A DNA stretch of 64,000 nt from JAUUSJ01 sp051880475. Its GTDB lineage: Bacteria; Bacillota; Clostridia; Lachnospirales; Lachnospiraceae. The notes beneath the pieces were generated by a model. It was not told the origin of the DNA. It did no database searches and worked only from the letters and a program-made list of their open reading frames with translations. How positions within the stretch are numbered: position 1 is the stretch's first letter; every line of letters starts with the position of its first letter. Where the stretch lies: NCBI GenBank assembly GCA_051880475.1, contig JBJEOA010000005.1, positions 1-64,000 on the forward strand, read 5' to 3'. Position numbers and translations under genes: made by a program. Shown one piece after another: positions 18,024-27,100 of this stretch.

Positions 18024-18067
18024 ACAAACTCCTTTCATTTTTTTCTAATGAAAAATATCTTATAATT

Positions 18068-18096
18068 ATTATATATAGTTTTTTTCTCTCTTCCAA
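18068..18096 (-). promoter_or_regulatory. citC operon promoter
   Basis: On the minus strand TTGGAA and TATAAT are exactly 17 bases apart, 45-73 bases before the citC start. Confidence 0.7.
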
Positions 18097-18146
18097 GACT
18101 TTCTAAGGTAAAATTATATTTCATTACATTGCATATTGATTTAAAG

Positions 18147-18175
18147 TTGACTTCCAATCTCAATAATAATATAAT
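18147..18175 (+). promoter_or_regulatory. Promoter of the citrate-cluster response regulator
   Basis: TTGACT and TATAAT with a 17-base spacer, 70 bases before the start codon. It is back to back with the citC promoter, leaving about 50 bases for shared control sites. Confidence 0.8.
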
Positions 18176-18244
18176 ATATTAAAAGAAATAGTATTTTTAC
18201 TTTTCTATCTTTTAATACCATGATACCAAACACAGGAGGAAGCT

Positions 18245-18931
18245 ATGTCCGATAAAATACTCATTGTAGATGATGATATTTCCATCTGCAAACTGCTAGA
18301 TAAAGTTATGAAAAGTAACGAATTAGAGACAACTATTGCCACCAGCGGAACAGACGCTTTAAATATCTTAAAAAATAATACCTTTGATGTTATTTTAGTT
18401 GATATTATGTTAGGTGATATGGAAGGCTTTGAGGTTATCAAAAGAGTACGCAGTCAAGGAATTTCTACCCCTATCATGATTGTCAGCGGAAGAACTGAAG
18501 ATTATGACTCTCTGTACGGACTCTCTATCGGAGCAGACGACTATATTACAAAACCATTTCGCCCCGTCGTTCTTGGTGCCAAGGTAAAAGCACTTATCCG
18601 CCGAAATAAAAATATGATTTTAGAAAATTCCAGCATTGTAGAATGTGGACCATTTTCTTATAATACCTCTACGATGCGGTTTTATAAAAACGGGAAGGAA
18701 ATTGAACTCTCTTCCAAAGAAGGAATTCTTATGCTTTTATTTATGCAACATCCCCAGCAAGTTTTTACAAAAGATATGATTTATGAGCATGTCTGGGGCA
18801 ATATGATTGCTGTTGATGATAACGCCATTATGGTCTATATTAATCGTCTGCGAGGCAAAATTGAAGAAAATCGCCAAAAACCTGTACATATTGTTACTGT
18901 GAGAGGTCTTGGATATCGCTTTGTCCCATAA
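18245..18931 (+). CDS. OmpR-family response regulator, divergent from citC operon
   Basis: 228 residues: receiver (about 1-118) with D10/D11, phospho-site D53 ('LVDIMLGD'), S80 and K103 ('ITKPF'), then a winged-helix domain ending 'IVTVRGLGYRFVP'. Start follows AGGAGG. It has no kinase gene beside it on its own strand; the closest is the hybrid kinase at the end of the divergent citC operon. By place it likely controls the citrate genes, perhaps through the CTTAA-N6-TTAAG elements. Citrate systems usually use a CitB (YesN or DcuR-like) regulator, so an OmpR type is unusual. Confidence 0.92.
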   Translation: MSDKILIVDDDISICKLLDKVMKSNELETTIATSGTDALNILKNNTFDVILVDIMLGDMEGFEVIKRVRSQGISTPIMIVSGRTEDYDSLYGLSIGADDYITKPFRPVVLGAKVKALIRRNKNMILENSSIVECGPFSYNTSTMRFYKNGKEIELSSKEGILMLLFMQHPQQVFTKDMIYEHVWGNMIAVDDNAIMVYINRLRGKIEENRQKPVHIVTVRGLGYRFVP

Positions 18932-18983
18932 GTTTTTTCTAAGAGACATCTCTAATTTCATTCTCTACAAGATGTATAAAAAT

Positions 18984-19028
18984 AGCTGCCATCTTTTGAA
19001 GTTTTTCCTAAGATGACAGCTTTTTTTA
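18984..19028. terminator. Bidirectional terminator between response regulator and citF
   Basis: AGCTGCCATCTT pairs with AAGATGACAGCT around 14 bases and runs into seven T. It serves both convergent transcripts. Confidence 0.92.
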
Positions 19029-19044
19029 TAAAAATCCCTATTTT

Positions 19045-20613
19045 TTACTTTTCATCTGCAAATTTATAAGGCTTAATTTCTCTTACTACATCCATGATTG
19101 TACCGTCACGGCTCTCAATAATACCAACAATTCTATCCCCAAACTCTACTGGCTCTGGCTCTCCTGTAATCTCATAAGCCATATCACGAAGCTCCTCAAT
19201 TGTGCAAAATGGAATTCCCTCCACATCACTCATTGCCTCAATTAAATCCTGACGAGCTGGATTAATTGCTACACCATAATCTGTGACAACAACATCTACA
19301 GACTCACCTGGTGTTGTAACCGTAGTAACATTTGTACAGATAGCTGGAATTCTTCCCTGAAGAAGTGGACAAATAACAATCGTGCATTTTGCACCTGCTG
19401 CTGCATCTGGATGTCCTCCCTGTGCACCCGTAATCATTCCGTCAGATCCTACTACTACATTTACATTAAAGTTTACATCTACCTCAAGAGCTGCAAGAAC
19501 AACATAATCTAATTTGTTTACAAATGCTCCTTTATTAAATGGATTCGCATAAGCACCAGCACTGATTCTAAAATGTCTTGGACGAATAATATTATTTACT
19601 GCGTCAAGGTCAAATGCCTGTGTATCAAGCAGGCATCCGACTAATCCCTCATCTAGCATATCCGTCATAGCCTTTGTCATTCCACCTACTGCAAATCCCA
19701 TCTTGATTCCACGCTCTCTCATAACTTCAGCAAGGGAATAAGCCGATGCGATAGAAGCACCTCCAACTCCCGTCTGATAGGAAAATCCGTCTTTAAAATA
19801 AGGTGCATTTACTACAAATTTTGTACAGTAATCTGCCATCATTAGCTTTCTCATATCTTTTGTAGGCTTTGCAGCTCCTGTGGCAATCTTTGACGGAATA
19901 CCAATCTGGTCTACGACACATACATAATCTACCTTTGTCCCTGCGATATGCGCTGGATAATTAGGGAAATCAACTAGGCAGTCCGTTACTGCGACAACTT
20001 TATTGGCATGATTTCCATCTGCAAAAGAATAAGAAAGAACACCACAGTCACTCTTTCCTCCAATTGCACGACAATTACCATAATCATCACAAGTTGGAGT
20101 TCCGATAAAAGAAATATCTATAATACTCTCACCTGTTTGAAGTGCACGAACACGGCCACCGTGAGAACGCATTGTTGCAAGTCCTTTTAATTTTCCTGTG
20201 GAAATAGCCTCGCCAATTTTTCCTCTCACACCAGAAGATTCAATATTCGTAATCGTTCCATCCTCAATCATTGGGACTAACGCATCGTGAGCTTTTCCGA
20301 GAGAACTCGCACAGATTGTAATATCTTTAAATCCCATTTTATGTACTTCTTGCATAACCATATTGACAACTAAGTCACCCTCACGGAAATGATGGTGGAA
20401 ACCAAGTGTCATTCCATCATGTGCACCGCATTTTACCAATGCCTCATGAATAGAGCCGACCATTTTATTTGTATTTTTATCCATCACAGCTTTTGTAATA
20501 GGTCCATGCTTCTTAAACTCTATTCCTTCTTTATAATTAATTCCCTGAAATACTTCTTTCCCTGTCATCTCCAAAATTTCTTCTGGAATATCTCTTCCTA
20601 CTGCATTTATCAT
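19045..20613 (-). CDS. citF: Citrate lyase alpha subunit (citrate:acyl-carrier transferase)
   Basis: 522 residues, the usual size. CitF swaps the acetyl group on CitD for citrate, forming citryl-ACP. It is recognised by 'MTLGFHHHFREGDLVVNMVM', 'GIPSKIATGAAKPTKDMRKL' and 'FRISAGAYANPF', typical of the family. It starts one base after the citE stop with GGGGGA as ribosome site. Last gene of the citDEF operon. No oxaloacetate decarboxylase genes are in the window, so the fate of oxaloacetate cannot be read here. Confidence 0.97.
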   Translation of the reverse strand: MINAVGRDIPEEILEMTGKEVFQGINYKEGIEFKKHGPITKAVMDKNTNKMVGSIHEALVKCGAHDGMTLGFHHHFREGDLVVNMVMQEVHKMGFKDITICASSLGKAHDALVPMIEDGTITNIESSGVRGKIGEAISTGKLKGLATMRSHGGRVRALQTGESIIDISFIGTPTCDDYGNCRAIGGKSDCGVLSYSFADGNHANKVVAVTDCLVDFPNYPAHIAGTKVDYVCVVDQIGIPSKIATGAAKPTKDMRKLMMADYCTKFVVNAPYFKDGFSYQTGVGGASIASAYSLAEVMRERGIKMGFAVGGMTKAMTDMLDEGLVGCLLDTQAFDLDAVNNIIRPRHFRISAGAYANPFNKGAFVNKLDYVVLAALEVDVNFNVNVVVGSDGMITGAQGGHPDAAAGAKCTIVICPLLQGRIPAICTNVTTVTTPGESVDVVVTDYGVAINPARQDLIEAMSDVEGIPFCTIEELRDMAYEITGEPEPVEFGDRIVGIIESRDGTIMDVVREIKPYKFADEK

Positions 20614-20614
20614 C

Positions 20615-21517
20615 TTATAAATCCCCCTTATATACTCCTGAAGCCTTTGCTAAATCAATTATTCTCTTCGCTCCGTCATAAAAGGCTATATCAATCATCT
20701 TTCCATCTACAGTAAATACACCGATTCCCTTTGCTTTTTTATCGTCAATTTCCTTTACAACTTTTTCAGAAAAAATAATCTCTTTTTGGGAAGGAGTAAA
20801 AATATCATGGACTGTATTAATCTGTCTTGGATTAATAATAGATTTTCCGTCAAATCCCATTAAATGAATTGTCTCTACATCTTTTCGAAAACCTTCCATA
20901 TCATCAAGATCTGTGTACACCGTATCAAAGCACTGCACTCCTGCTGCACGAGCTGCGATTACCATATTTTGTCTAGCTCCCATAAGCTCAATACCAGTAC
21001 CAGTAATATGTGTCTGTAAATCTTTCGTATAATCTCCACCAGATAAAGCGATACCAAAAAGTCTCTCGGAAGCTTCACAAATATCAAGGGCCTTCATAAC
21101 ACCTCTTGCTGACTCAATGGCTGCCATAATAAGAACACTTCCCTCTGGACGTCCAAACTCTTTTTCTGCTTCTATAACTGCATTTTCAACTAATTTTACA
21201 TCTCCTGGACATTCAGTCTTTGGAATACGGATAGAGTCACATCCTCCAGCCACTGCACAGCGAATATCTTCTCTCCAATAAGGTGTATCCAAGGCATTAA
21301 TACGAACAACTCTCTCAATACCTCTGTAGTTAATCGTCTTTAATGCATGATAAAGAGAAAATCTCGCTGCATCTTTTTGATTTTCTGCCACCGCATCTTC
21401 CAAATCTAACATAATAGAATCTGGTTTGTAAATATAAGGATCTTTGATCAATCCTGGCTTTTGTGCATTTAAAAACATCATTGTTCTTCTGAGTCTTTTC
21501 TTATTTGGATTATTCAT
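20615..21517 (-). CDS. citE: Citrate lyase beta subunit (citryl-ACP lyase)
   Basis: Cleaves citryl-ACP to acetyl-ACP and oxaloacetate. It is a TIM-barrel protein of the HpcH/HpaI group; 'LRRTMMFLNAQKPGLIKDP', 'SIMLDLEDAVAENQKDAARF' and 'RVVRINALDTPYW' are clear. The ATG at 21517 overlaps the citD stop as TAATG and is preceded by GGGGAGG; an in-frame ATG at 21538 lies upstream but consists of that ribosome site, so 300 residues is more likely than 307. Confidence 0.96.
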   Translation of the reverse strand: MNNPNKKRLRRTMMFLNAQKPGLIKDPYIYKPDSIMLDLEDAVAENQKDAARFSLYHALKTINYRGIERVVRINALDTPYWREDIRCAVAGGCDSIRIPKTECPGDVKLVENAVIEAEKEFGRPEGSVLIMAAIESARGVMKALDICEASERLFGIALSGGDYTKDLQTHITGTGIELMGARQNMVIAARAAGVQCFDTVYTDLDDMEGFRKDVETIHLMGFDGKSIINPRQINTVHDIFTPSQKEIIFSEKVVKEIDDKKAKGIGVFTVDGKMIDIAFYDGAKRIIDLAKASGVYKGDL

Positions 21518-21816
21518 TATCGAATGGCACCTCCCCATGGCAGATTTTCTCTTTGTCCAACAGCTCTATAGACCGCTCCTTCCACACGGGCTTTAATTGT
21601 ACAGTCCAATGCGCCTTTATCTATAACTGAAATTCTTATATCATCTACATCTAAATTTTTTAATGTCTCTAGTACGACTTTCTTAATCTGATTTCCGAAC
21701 TGATTTATGACAGCACTATCTAACTCGAATTCGATTTGTCCGTCTCCTGGTTCTACCATCACTTGACAGTCGCTTGATTCTAATGTGCCAGCAACAGCAG
21801 GTTTTAAAATTTCCAT
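21517..21816 (-). CDS. citD: Citrate lyase gamma subunit (acyl carrier protein)
   Basis: About 99 residues, the family norm, if started at the ATG at 21816, which follows GGAGGA. A longer in-frame start at 21867 lacks a ribosome site. The prosthetic group is bound at a Ser near residue 14 in 'AGTLESSDCQV', and the C-terminal part 'VIDKGALDCTIKARVEGAVY' is typical. First gene of the citDEF operon. Confidence 0.95.
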   Translation of the reverse strand: MEILKPAVAGTLESSDCQVMVEPGDGQIEFELDSAVINQFGNQIKKVVLETLKNLDVDDIRISVIDKGALDCTIKARVEGAVYRAVGQRENLPWGGAIR

Positions 21817-21876
21817 TTTGCTTCCTCCTTCATATTCTCTTGCTTTTTTCTTTGATGGTTTTATCATATAATAGGA

Positions 21877-21917
21877 ACCTTACAAAATACCCTGTGGTTT
21901 TCTTAATATTTGTTAAG
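21877..21917 (-). promoter_or_regulatory. Shared citrate operator element before citD
   Basis: Minus strand: CTTAA-CAAATA-TTAAG (21902-21917), then 17 bases, then TGTAAGGT (21877-21884), followed by TATTATATGAT as likely -10. It matches the element before citM at 13251-13290 in motif, order and spacing. Confidence 0.6.
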
Positions 21918-21974
21918 ATTTCAAAGTTTTTTCTTAATAAAAAAATAAAAATATCCATTTATATTTTATAAAAC

Positions 21975-22502
21975 TCAAAAAAATATTGCTCCAATTAACG
22001 CCGACAATATAATTACCTTCGGTATGGACCAATTTCTCTTCACTAATAAATAAAACATCAATATTCCAATTCCAAAGCAAATAAAATTTATCTCTCCCTC
22101 ATCAAAATAGTTTTGCCCAACCAATCCAAGAATCGTTACTGAAATTGTAGCTAGACATACTGGTTTTACGATACAAAGAATCTTATCCATAATACTACTC
22201 TCTCGAAATTTGGTAAGAAAAATCGCAGCTATCAGCGTAAAAGTAAGAGTTGGTGTAATCACTCCAAGTACAGCAATCATACCTCCAAATATTTTGGCCG
22301 TTTTCATGCCTGCAAAAGTTGCACAGTTAATTCCAATCGGTCCTGGTGTCATCTCAGCAATCGCAATTAAATTCGTTAAATCTTCTATACTCATCCACTG
22401 ATGAGACTGCATTTCTTCCATGATAAGCGGAATCATAGATAATCCGCCAAAACTCGTAAATCCAATTTTTACAAATACAATAAAAAGCTCTACCATTACC
22501 AT
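21975..22502 (-). CDS. Chromate transporter family, C-terminal-type half protein
   Basis: About 175 residues with five or six membrane segments. 'FTSFGGLSMIPLIMEEMQ' and 'AEMTPGPIGINCATFAG' match the CHR domain. The start at 22502 (ATG after AGGAGAG) overlaps the upstream partner gene by 7 bases. Half-size CHR proteins come in pairs that act together. Members may export chromate or other oxyanions; in a gut anaerobe the true substrate is unknown. Confidence 0.88.
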   Translation of the reverse strand: MVMVELFIVFVKIGFTSFGGLSMIPLIMEEMQSHQWMSIEDLTNLIAIAEMTPGPIGINCATFAGMKTAKIFGGMIAVLGVITPTLTFTLIAAIFLTKFRESSIMDKILCIVKPVCLATISVTILGLVGQNYFDEGEINFICFGIGILMFYLLVKRNWSIPKVIILSALIGAIFF

Positions 22503-23050
22503 ATTTTCTCTCCTATCCACCATATCATAGCAACAATAATACCAGCACATATTAAAACTATATTTCCAACATCAAGAAAAAATAATATCAAAAAAGCTGC
22601 GATAAAGACTATTGGCCCAATCTTTGTTTTTAATGCATCCTTCCCAAGGGATATCACAACTTTTGCCATAATAGGTACCACTGCACATCCGATTCCTTTT
22701 AGTGCTGCATAACAATATGGATTTTCCTTCAACAAATCGTAACATATCGTCACAACGGATAAAATAATAATTGCTGGACATACAATTCCAACTATCGCAC
22801 AAATTCCTCCAAACCATCCATTTACAGTATAACCAAACAACATACTAATATTGGTAATCATAATTCCAGGAAGCGACCTTCCTACCGCAGTCAAATCCAT
22901 TAGCTCCTCTCTTGTAATCCACTTTCTCCTTTCCACAAATTCCTGCTCTATCTGTGTCAAAATACTCCATCCGCCACCAAAAGTGAAACAGCCAATCTGA
23001 AAAAAGAAGAAAAAAATTTCAATTCCCTTTCTTACGTCTATCTTTTTCAT
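22496..23050 (-). CDS. Chromate transporter family, N-terminal-type half protein
   Basis: 184 residues, with the CHR signature 'FQIGCFTFGGGWSILTQIEQ' near residue 15 and 'TAVGRSLPGIMITNISMLFG'. Five or six membrane segments. First of two overlapping CHR genes divergent from a LysR gene that probably regulates them. The paired half-size layout is normal for Firmicutes and not a frameshift: each half has its own ribosome site and start. Confidence 0.88.
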   Translation of the reverse strand: MKKIDVRKGIEIFFFFFQIGCFTFGGGWSILTQIEQEFVERRKWITREELMDLTAVGRSLPGIMITNISMLFGYTVNGWFGGICAIVGIVCPAIIILSVVTICYDLLKENPYCYAALKGIGCAVVPIMAKVVISLGKDALKTKIGPIVFIAAFLILFFLDVGNIVLICAGIIVAMIWWIGEKIW

Positions 23051-23103
23051 TTTATTTTTTTCCTCTCTATTTTTATTTTTCTCCTATCACCTTAACAAAG
23101 TAG

Positions 23104-23132
23104 TTGACATATGTAAAATATATATTTTAATA
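23104..23132 (+). promoter_or_regulatory. LysR gene promoter
   Basis: TTGACA and TTAATA with a 17-base spacer. The rest of the 120-base divergent region is AT-rich with T-N11-A type dyads that could serve the LysR protein. Confidence 0.5.
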
Positions 23133-23172
23133 TAAATTTTATAGTTTAAACCTATTATAGGAGGAAATTTTT

Positions 23173-24087
23173 ATGAACTGGAATCAATTACAATATGTTA
23201 TCACCGTAGCAAAAGAAAAAAATATTACAAGAGCAGCCCAAAAACTTTATATTTCCCAGCCATCCCTCTCGCTTAGTATTCACTCACTCGAAAAAGAGCT
23301 CGGCATTACTCTCTTTGAGAGAAAAAATGGAGCACTTGTCCTCACATATGCCGGCACCGTTTTTTATGACTGGGCAATCTCGATTTTAAATTCTAAAAAA
23401 CAGCTCTCTGTAAAATTAACTGATATTTCAAATCAAGTACGCCATCTTATCCGTATCGGCATCAGCCCCCATAGAAGCCCTATCATTCTTCCTATTATTT
23501 TAGAAAAATTTTATGAAATTTATCCAAAAAGTGAAATTTTCATAGTAGAAGAATCTACCTATCGTTTAAAAGAAATGCTTGAAAAAGAAGAGATAGACCT
23601 TATCATAGATATTGCTCACAATGACACAATCAATTATGAGAGTCATTTATTAGTAGAGGAAAAACTCCTCTTAGCTGTACCCTCTAGCTATATAAAAAGG
23701 TTCCCAGAAAAATGGACGAAAAATCATCCTATTCCTCTAGAAACCTTAACTAACTTTCCATTTATTTTTTTATCAGAAGAGCATATAATTGGAAATCTAA
23801 CTCAAAAGATGTGCCATTCCGTCTCTTTTCATCCAAATATCCGCATTATCTGTAATGCTCTAGAAACCGCCGTTGTCTGTGTAAAACAACAACTTGGTAT
23901 CTCCATTGTACCTGAAATTTATAAAAAACAAAACTATGGAAACGAAAAAATCTGCTATTTTGAGATTGACAATATTCACGGTGTACGACAAATTTGTCTT
24001 GTCCATCACAAAAAACTTTATCTGCATAATCAACTTGAGACTCTCATTCAACTTTTTAGGGATATCACGCCAACATTATATAGTTAA
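23173..24087 (+). CDS. LysR-family transcriptional regulator
   Basis: 304 residues. The N-terminal helix-turn-helix (about 1-60) reads 'NITRAAQKLYISQPSLSLSI', followed by the linker helix and a periplasmic-binding-protein-like ligand domain (about 90-300). Start follows AGGAGG. It is divergent from the CHR transporter pair, the typical LysR layout, so it probably controls that pair in response to the transported anion or a metabolite. Confidence 0.93.
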   Translation: MNWNQLQYVITVAKEKNITRAAQKLYISQPSLSLSIHSLEKELGITLFERKNGALVLTYAGTVFYDWAISILNSKKQLSVKLTDISNQVRHLIRIGISPHRSPIILPIILEKFYEIYPKSEIFIVEESTYRLKEMLEKEEIDLIIDIAHNDTINYESHLLVEEKLLLAVPSSYIKRFPEKWTKNHPIPLETLTNFPFIFLSEEHIIGNLTQKMCHSVSFHPNIRIICNALETAVVCVKQQLGISIVPEIYKKQNYGNEKICYFEIDNIHGVRQICLVHHKKLYLHNQLETLIQLFRDITPTLYS

Positions 24088-24089
24088 AG

Positions 24090-24115
24090 AAATAGCAGGC
24101 AAATGCCCGCTATTT
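24090..24115. terminator. Hairpin between convergent LysR and GH16 genes
   Basis: AAATAGCAGGCA and TGCCCGCTATTT pair with one mismatch around a tiny loop. Pyrimidine-rich tails on both sides make it a plausible two-way terminator. Confidence 0.7.
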
Positions 24116-24125
24116 CCTTCTCGGA

Positions 24126-27100
24126 TTATTCTACTTTCATTAAAGATACATTAGAAATAGAAACTGTAGATGGCAAAGTATCCACTCCATCAATAATTCC
24201 CATAGAAAATACAAGAGTAATCTGATCTGTAGTTTCATTAGATATTGTCACAAAAGCTTCACATTCTCTTTCTATTCCTGCCTGTAGTGAAACATCCTCT
24301 CCACCATACCAAGCATAAGTTGGATTGAGGAAAGCCCATTTTATAATTCTATCTTCTGTGGAAGAGGCTGTAAATTTTACTTTGTAAGTGCATCCATTCT
24401 CCAAAGTAATTCCTTCTTGCTTAAGCTGCACATTCCAATCCGCTGTTCCTACATTTGTAATATCATACTCTGCTTTTCCATCTTCAAATGTTGCTGTAGC
24501 CTCACCTGGAAATGTAATGGCAGGAATCCAATTTGCTTCACCTTCTGCAAAATTACCATTTTTTATCATCTCTGTATTTGCATCGATGGATGGAATTGTT
24601 GGAGTTGCCGCCTCAATTTCCTCTGGCGTTGCAAGTGAAAGAGAAATATTATCGATACAAATTCTATGTAAATCACTAATCTGTACTCCATCAATTGCGC
24701 CCATAGAGATACTTAAAATAGACTGCTCATCTGTATCATATTTCATCTGGAACGTCTTTGTTAATGTCTGATAATCGCCAGTGAGACTTGCTTTTTCCTG
24801 TACATACGGTGTCCAATCTTCATTTCCAGCTGCATCTTTATGAGTGCTTCCATCTCTTTGGATTGCATACATTAATTTTCTCTCAATAGAAGATTTTGCA
24901 TCAATCTTTAATGTATACCATTCATCCTTTATAAGATTTACATTATTTTGCTTTAACTGAATCTTCCAGTCTGCATCATTGGAATTTTGAATTGTAATAT
25001 CAAACGCATTATCTTCATTAAGGCTGTCAACTACATAATTTACATCACTTGTATTATAAGCATATACTTCATATCCGGAAAGTCCAGCATTAAAGCTTCC
25101 ATTTTTGATTAAACTATCTTCGTCAATACGAATATTATCTAAATATACAGTACCATTAATGCCTAAATCCATAATGAAATCGGCTTCGTTTATAATATCA
25201 CCTGTCTCAAAATTAAATGTATAAGTTTTCTTTTCTGTTGATAATTCAAAACTTTGTTCATTGCCTGCTATATGAGCTGTGATTATTCCAGTTTTATCTG
25301 CCTGTGCCTCAAAGCTTAATACATACTTTCCATTTGTTGCAAGAGGAATAGCTATCTGTTTTAAAGTTACATCTGCTGTGCTTGCACAGTCAGTAGTAGT
25401 TACCATGAAACGTCTGCCATCATTGAGGTCTGTGACGGAACATTGTGCATGATTGTCTGTATCTTGAATCATCCAATTTTCCATACGACCTGCCCCCTCC
25501 TGGAAGCTGCCATTATAAATATAATTGCCATCTGTAAGAGGTTTCTTGCTATCATCTGGTGTGAATTGGTCTTTTACTTTAATAGATACATTGCTAATAT
25601 ACACCTTTGAGGTATTATCTGTGTTTCCAAGATTAAACTCAATCCTTCCGTTTGCATCATCCTTGTCACTGTCAGCCATCTGGTAAGTATAAGTATACGT
25701 CTTCTTCTCTGTAGTCAAATCTACCGTTGTATCTGCAAGGTAGCGACTCCATGAACGGTCTGGAGCAGATACGTCTACAATCATCGTTCTATCGCTCTGT
25801 GCATATGCATCAAAGGATAACTCATAAATATTTCCACGCTGAACAGGAATTTGTGGCTGTACTAATTGTACACTGTGATTTTGTGTTCCCGCATTAATCG
25901 TTGTAATACTAAGCTCGCTATTTTCAATTATCGCCTCAGCCTCACCACCTGCTGCCGTTAGAAATGCCCAATCTTTGTCATCTGTTAAATCTTCTGCCAC
26001 TGCAAAGTCACCATTATATACATAATTTCCATTTGCATCTGGCTCTCTAAAGTTTACTTCTTTTTCTGGTTTTGTCACATTTTCATCGTAACTATCCTTT
26101 TGGTATGCTCTTACCCAATCTACAACAAAAGCCTGATTTTCAAAATCTGTCGTTTCATCTGGATAACCTACCCAACTTCCGCCTACAGCTAAGTTAAGAA
26201 TCATATAAAATGGCTGGTCAAATGGCGCTGGATAACTTACTGTACCTTGACCTACTGTAGTGCTATACCAATCATTTTCCTCATGGAATAATTTATCATC
26301 AATATACCATTTGATTGAACCTGGTTCCCACTCACAGCTAAATACATGCCATTCATCTGCATAGTTTCCTTCTGTAAGTATATTTGTTCCCTGACTTTCA
26401 CTATGAGGATTTCCAAAATGGATAGTACCATACGCTTTCGTTACGTCTTGACCCATAACTTCCATAATATCAATCTCGCCACATCTTGGCCATTGACCAT
26501 AAAGATTTTCGTTTGTTGGCATCATCCAAAACGCTGGAAGATAGCCTTTTCCTGTTGGAACTTTTGCTCTTACTTCAAAACGTCCATATTTGAAATCATG
26601 TTTGTTTTGTGTGTTAATTCTTCCAGATGTGTAATAAGCATTGCCTTCGCTGTCTGTCTTTTTTACTGGTTTAATCTTAAGTACACCATCTTCTACCACA
26701 ATATTTTCTTCGCTGTCTACATATTCTTGTAGCTCAGCATTTACCCAACCTGGCTCGTGAAGTTCTACATTCCAATCATCACGGTTTAAAGCTGTACCTT
26801 GAAACTCCTCATTCCATTTCAAAGTATAACCCTCATACTCGCGAATTACATCGTCTGTATCAGAAGCTTTTTGCACTGTAATTTCACAAGTTTCCATTTT
26901 ATTGCTTGCGTCCTTTGCTTTTACTATAATTGTTACTACCCCCTCTTTTAAAAGTATAACCTTGCCTTCACTGTCTACTTTTGCAATAGTCTCATCACTG
27001 CTTGTATAAGATACACTCTTTGTACTTGCTGTATTTGGCAAAACAGTAACCTTTAGCTCAACGGTATCTCCCACTTTTCCTGTCAAACTAGATTTATCCA

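Noticed and set aside
21975..23050. Chromate transporter split by a frameshift
   Set aside because: Each half has its own ribosome site and start, and paired half-size CHR proteins are usual in Firmicutes.
24388..24771. 127-codon open frame opposite the GH16 gene
   Set aside because: Antisense to CBM-like modules, no ribosome site, composition mirrors the real gene.
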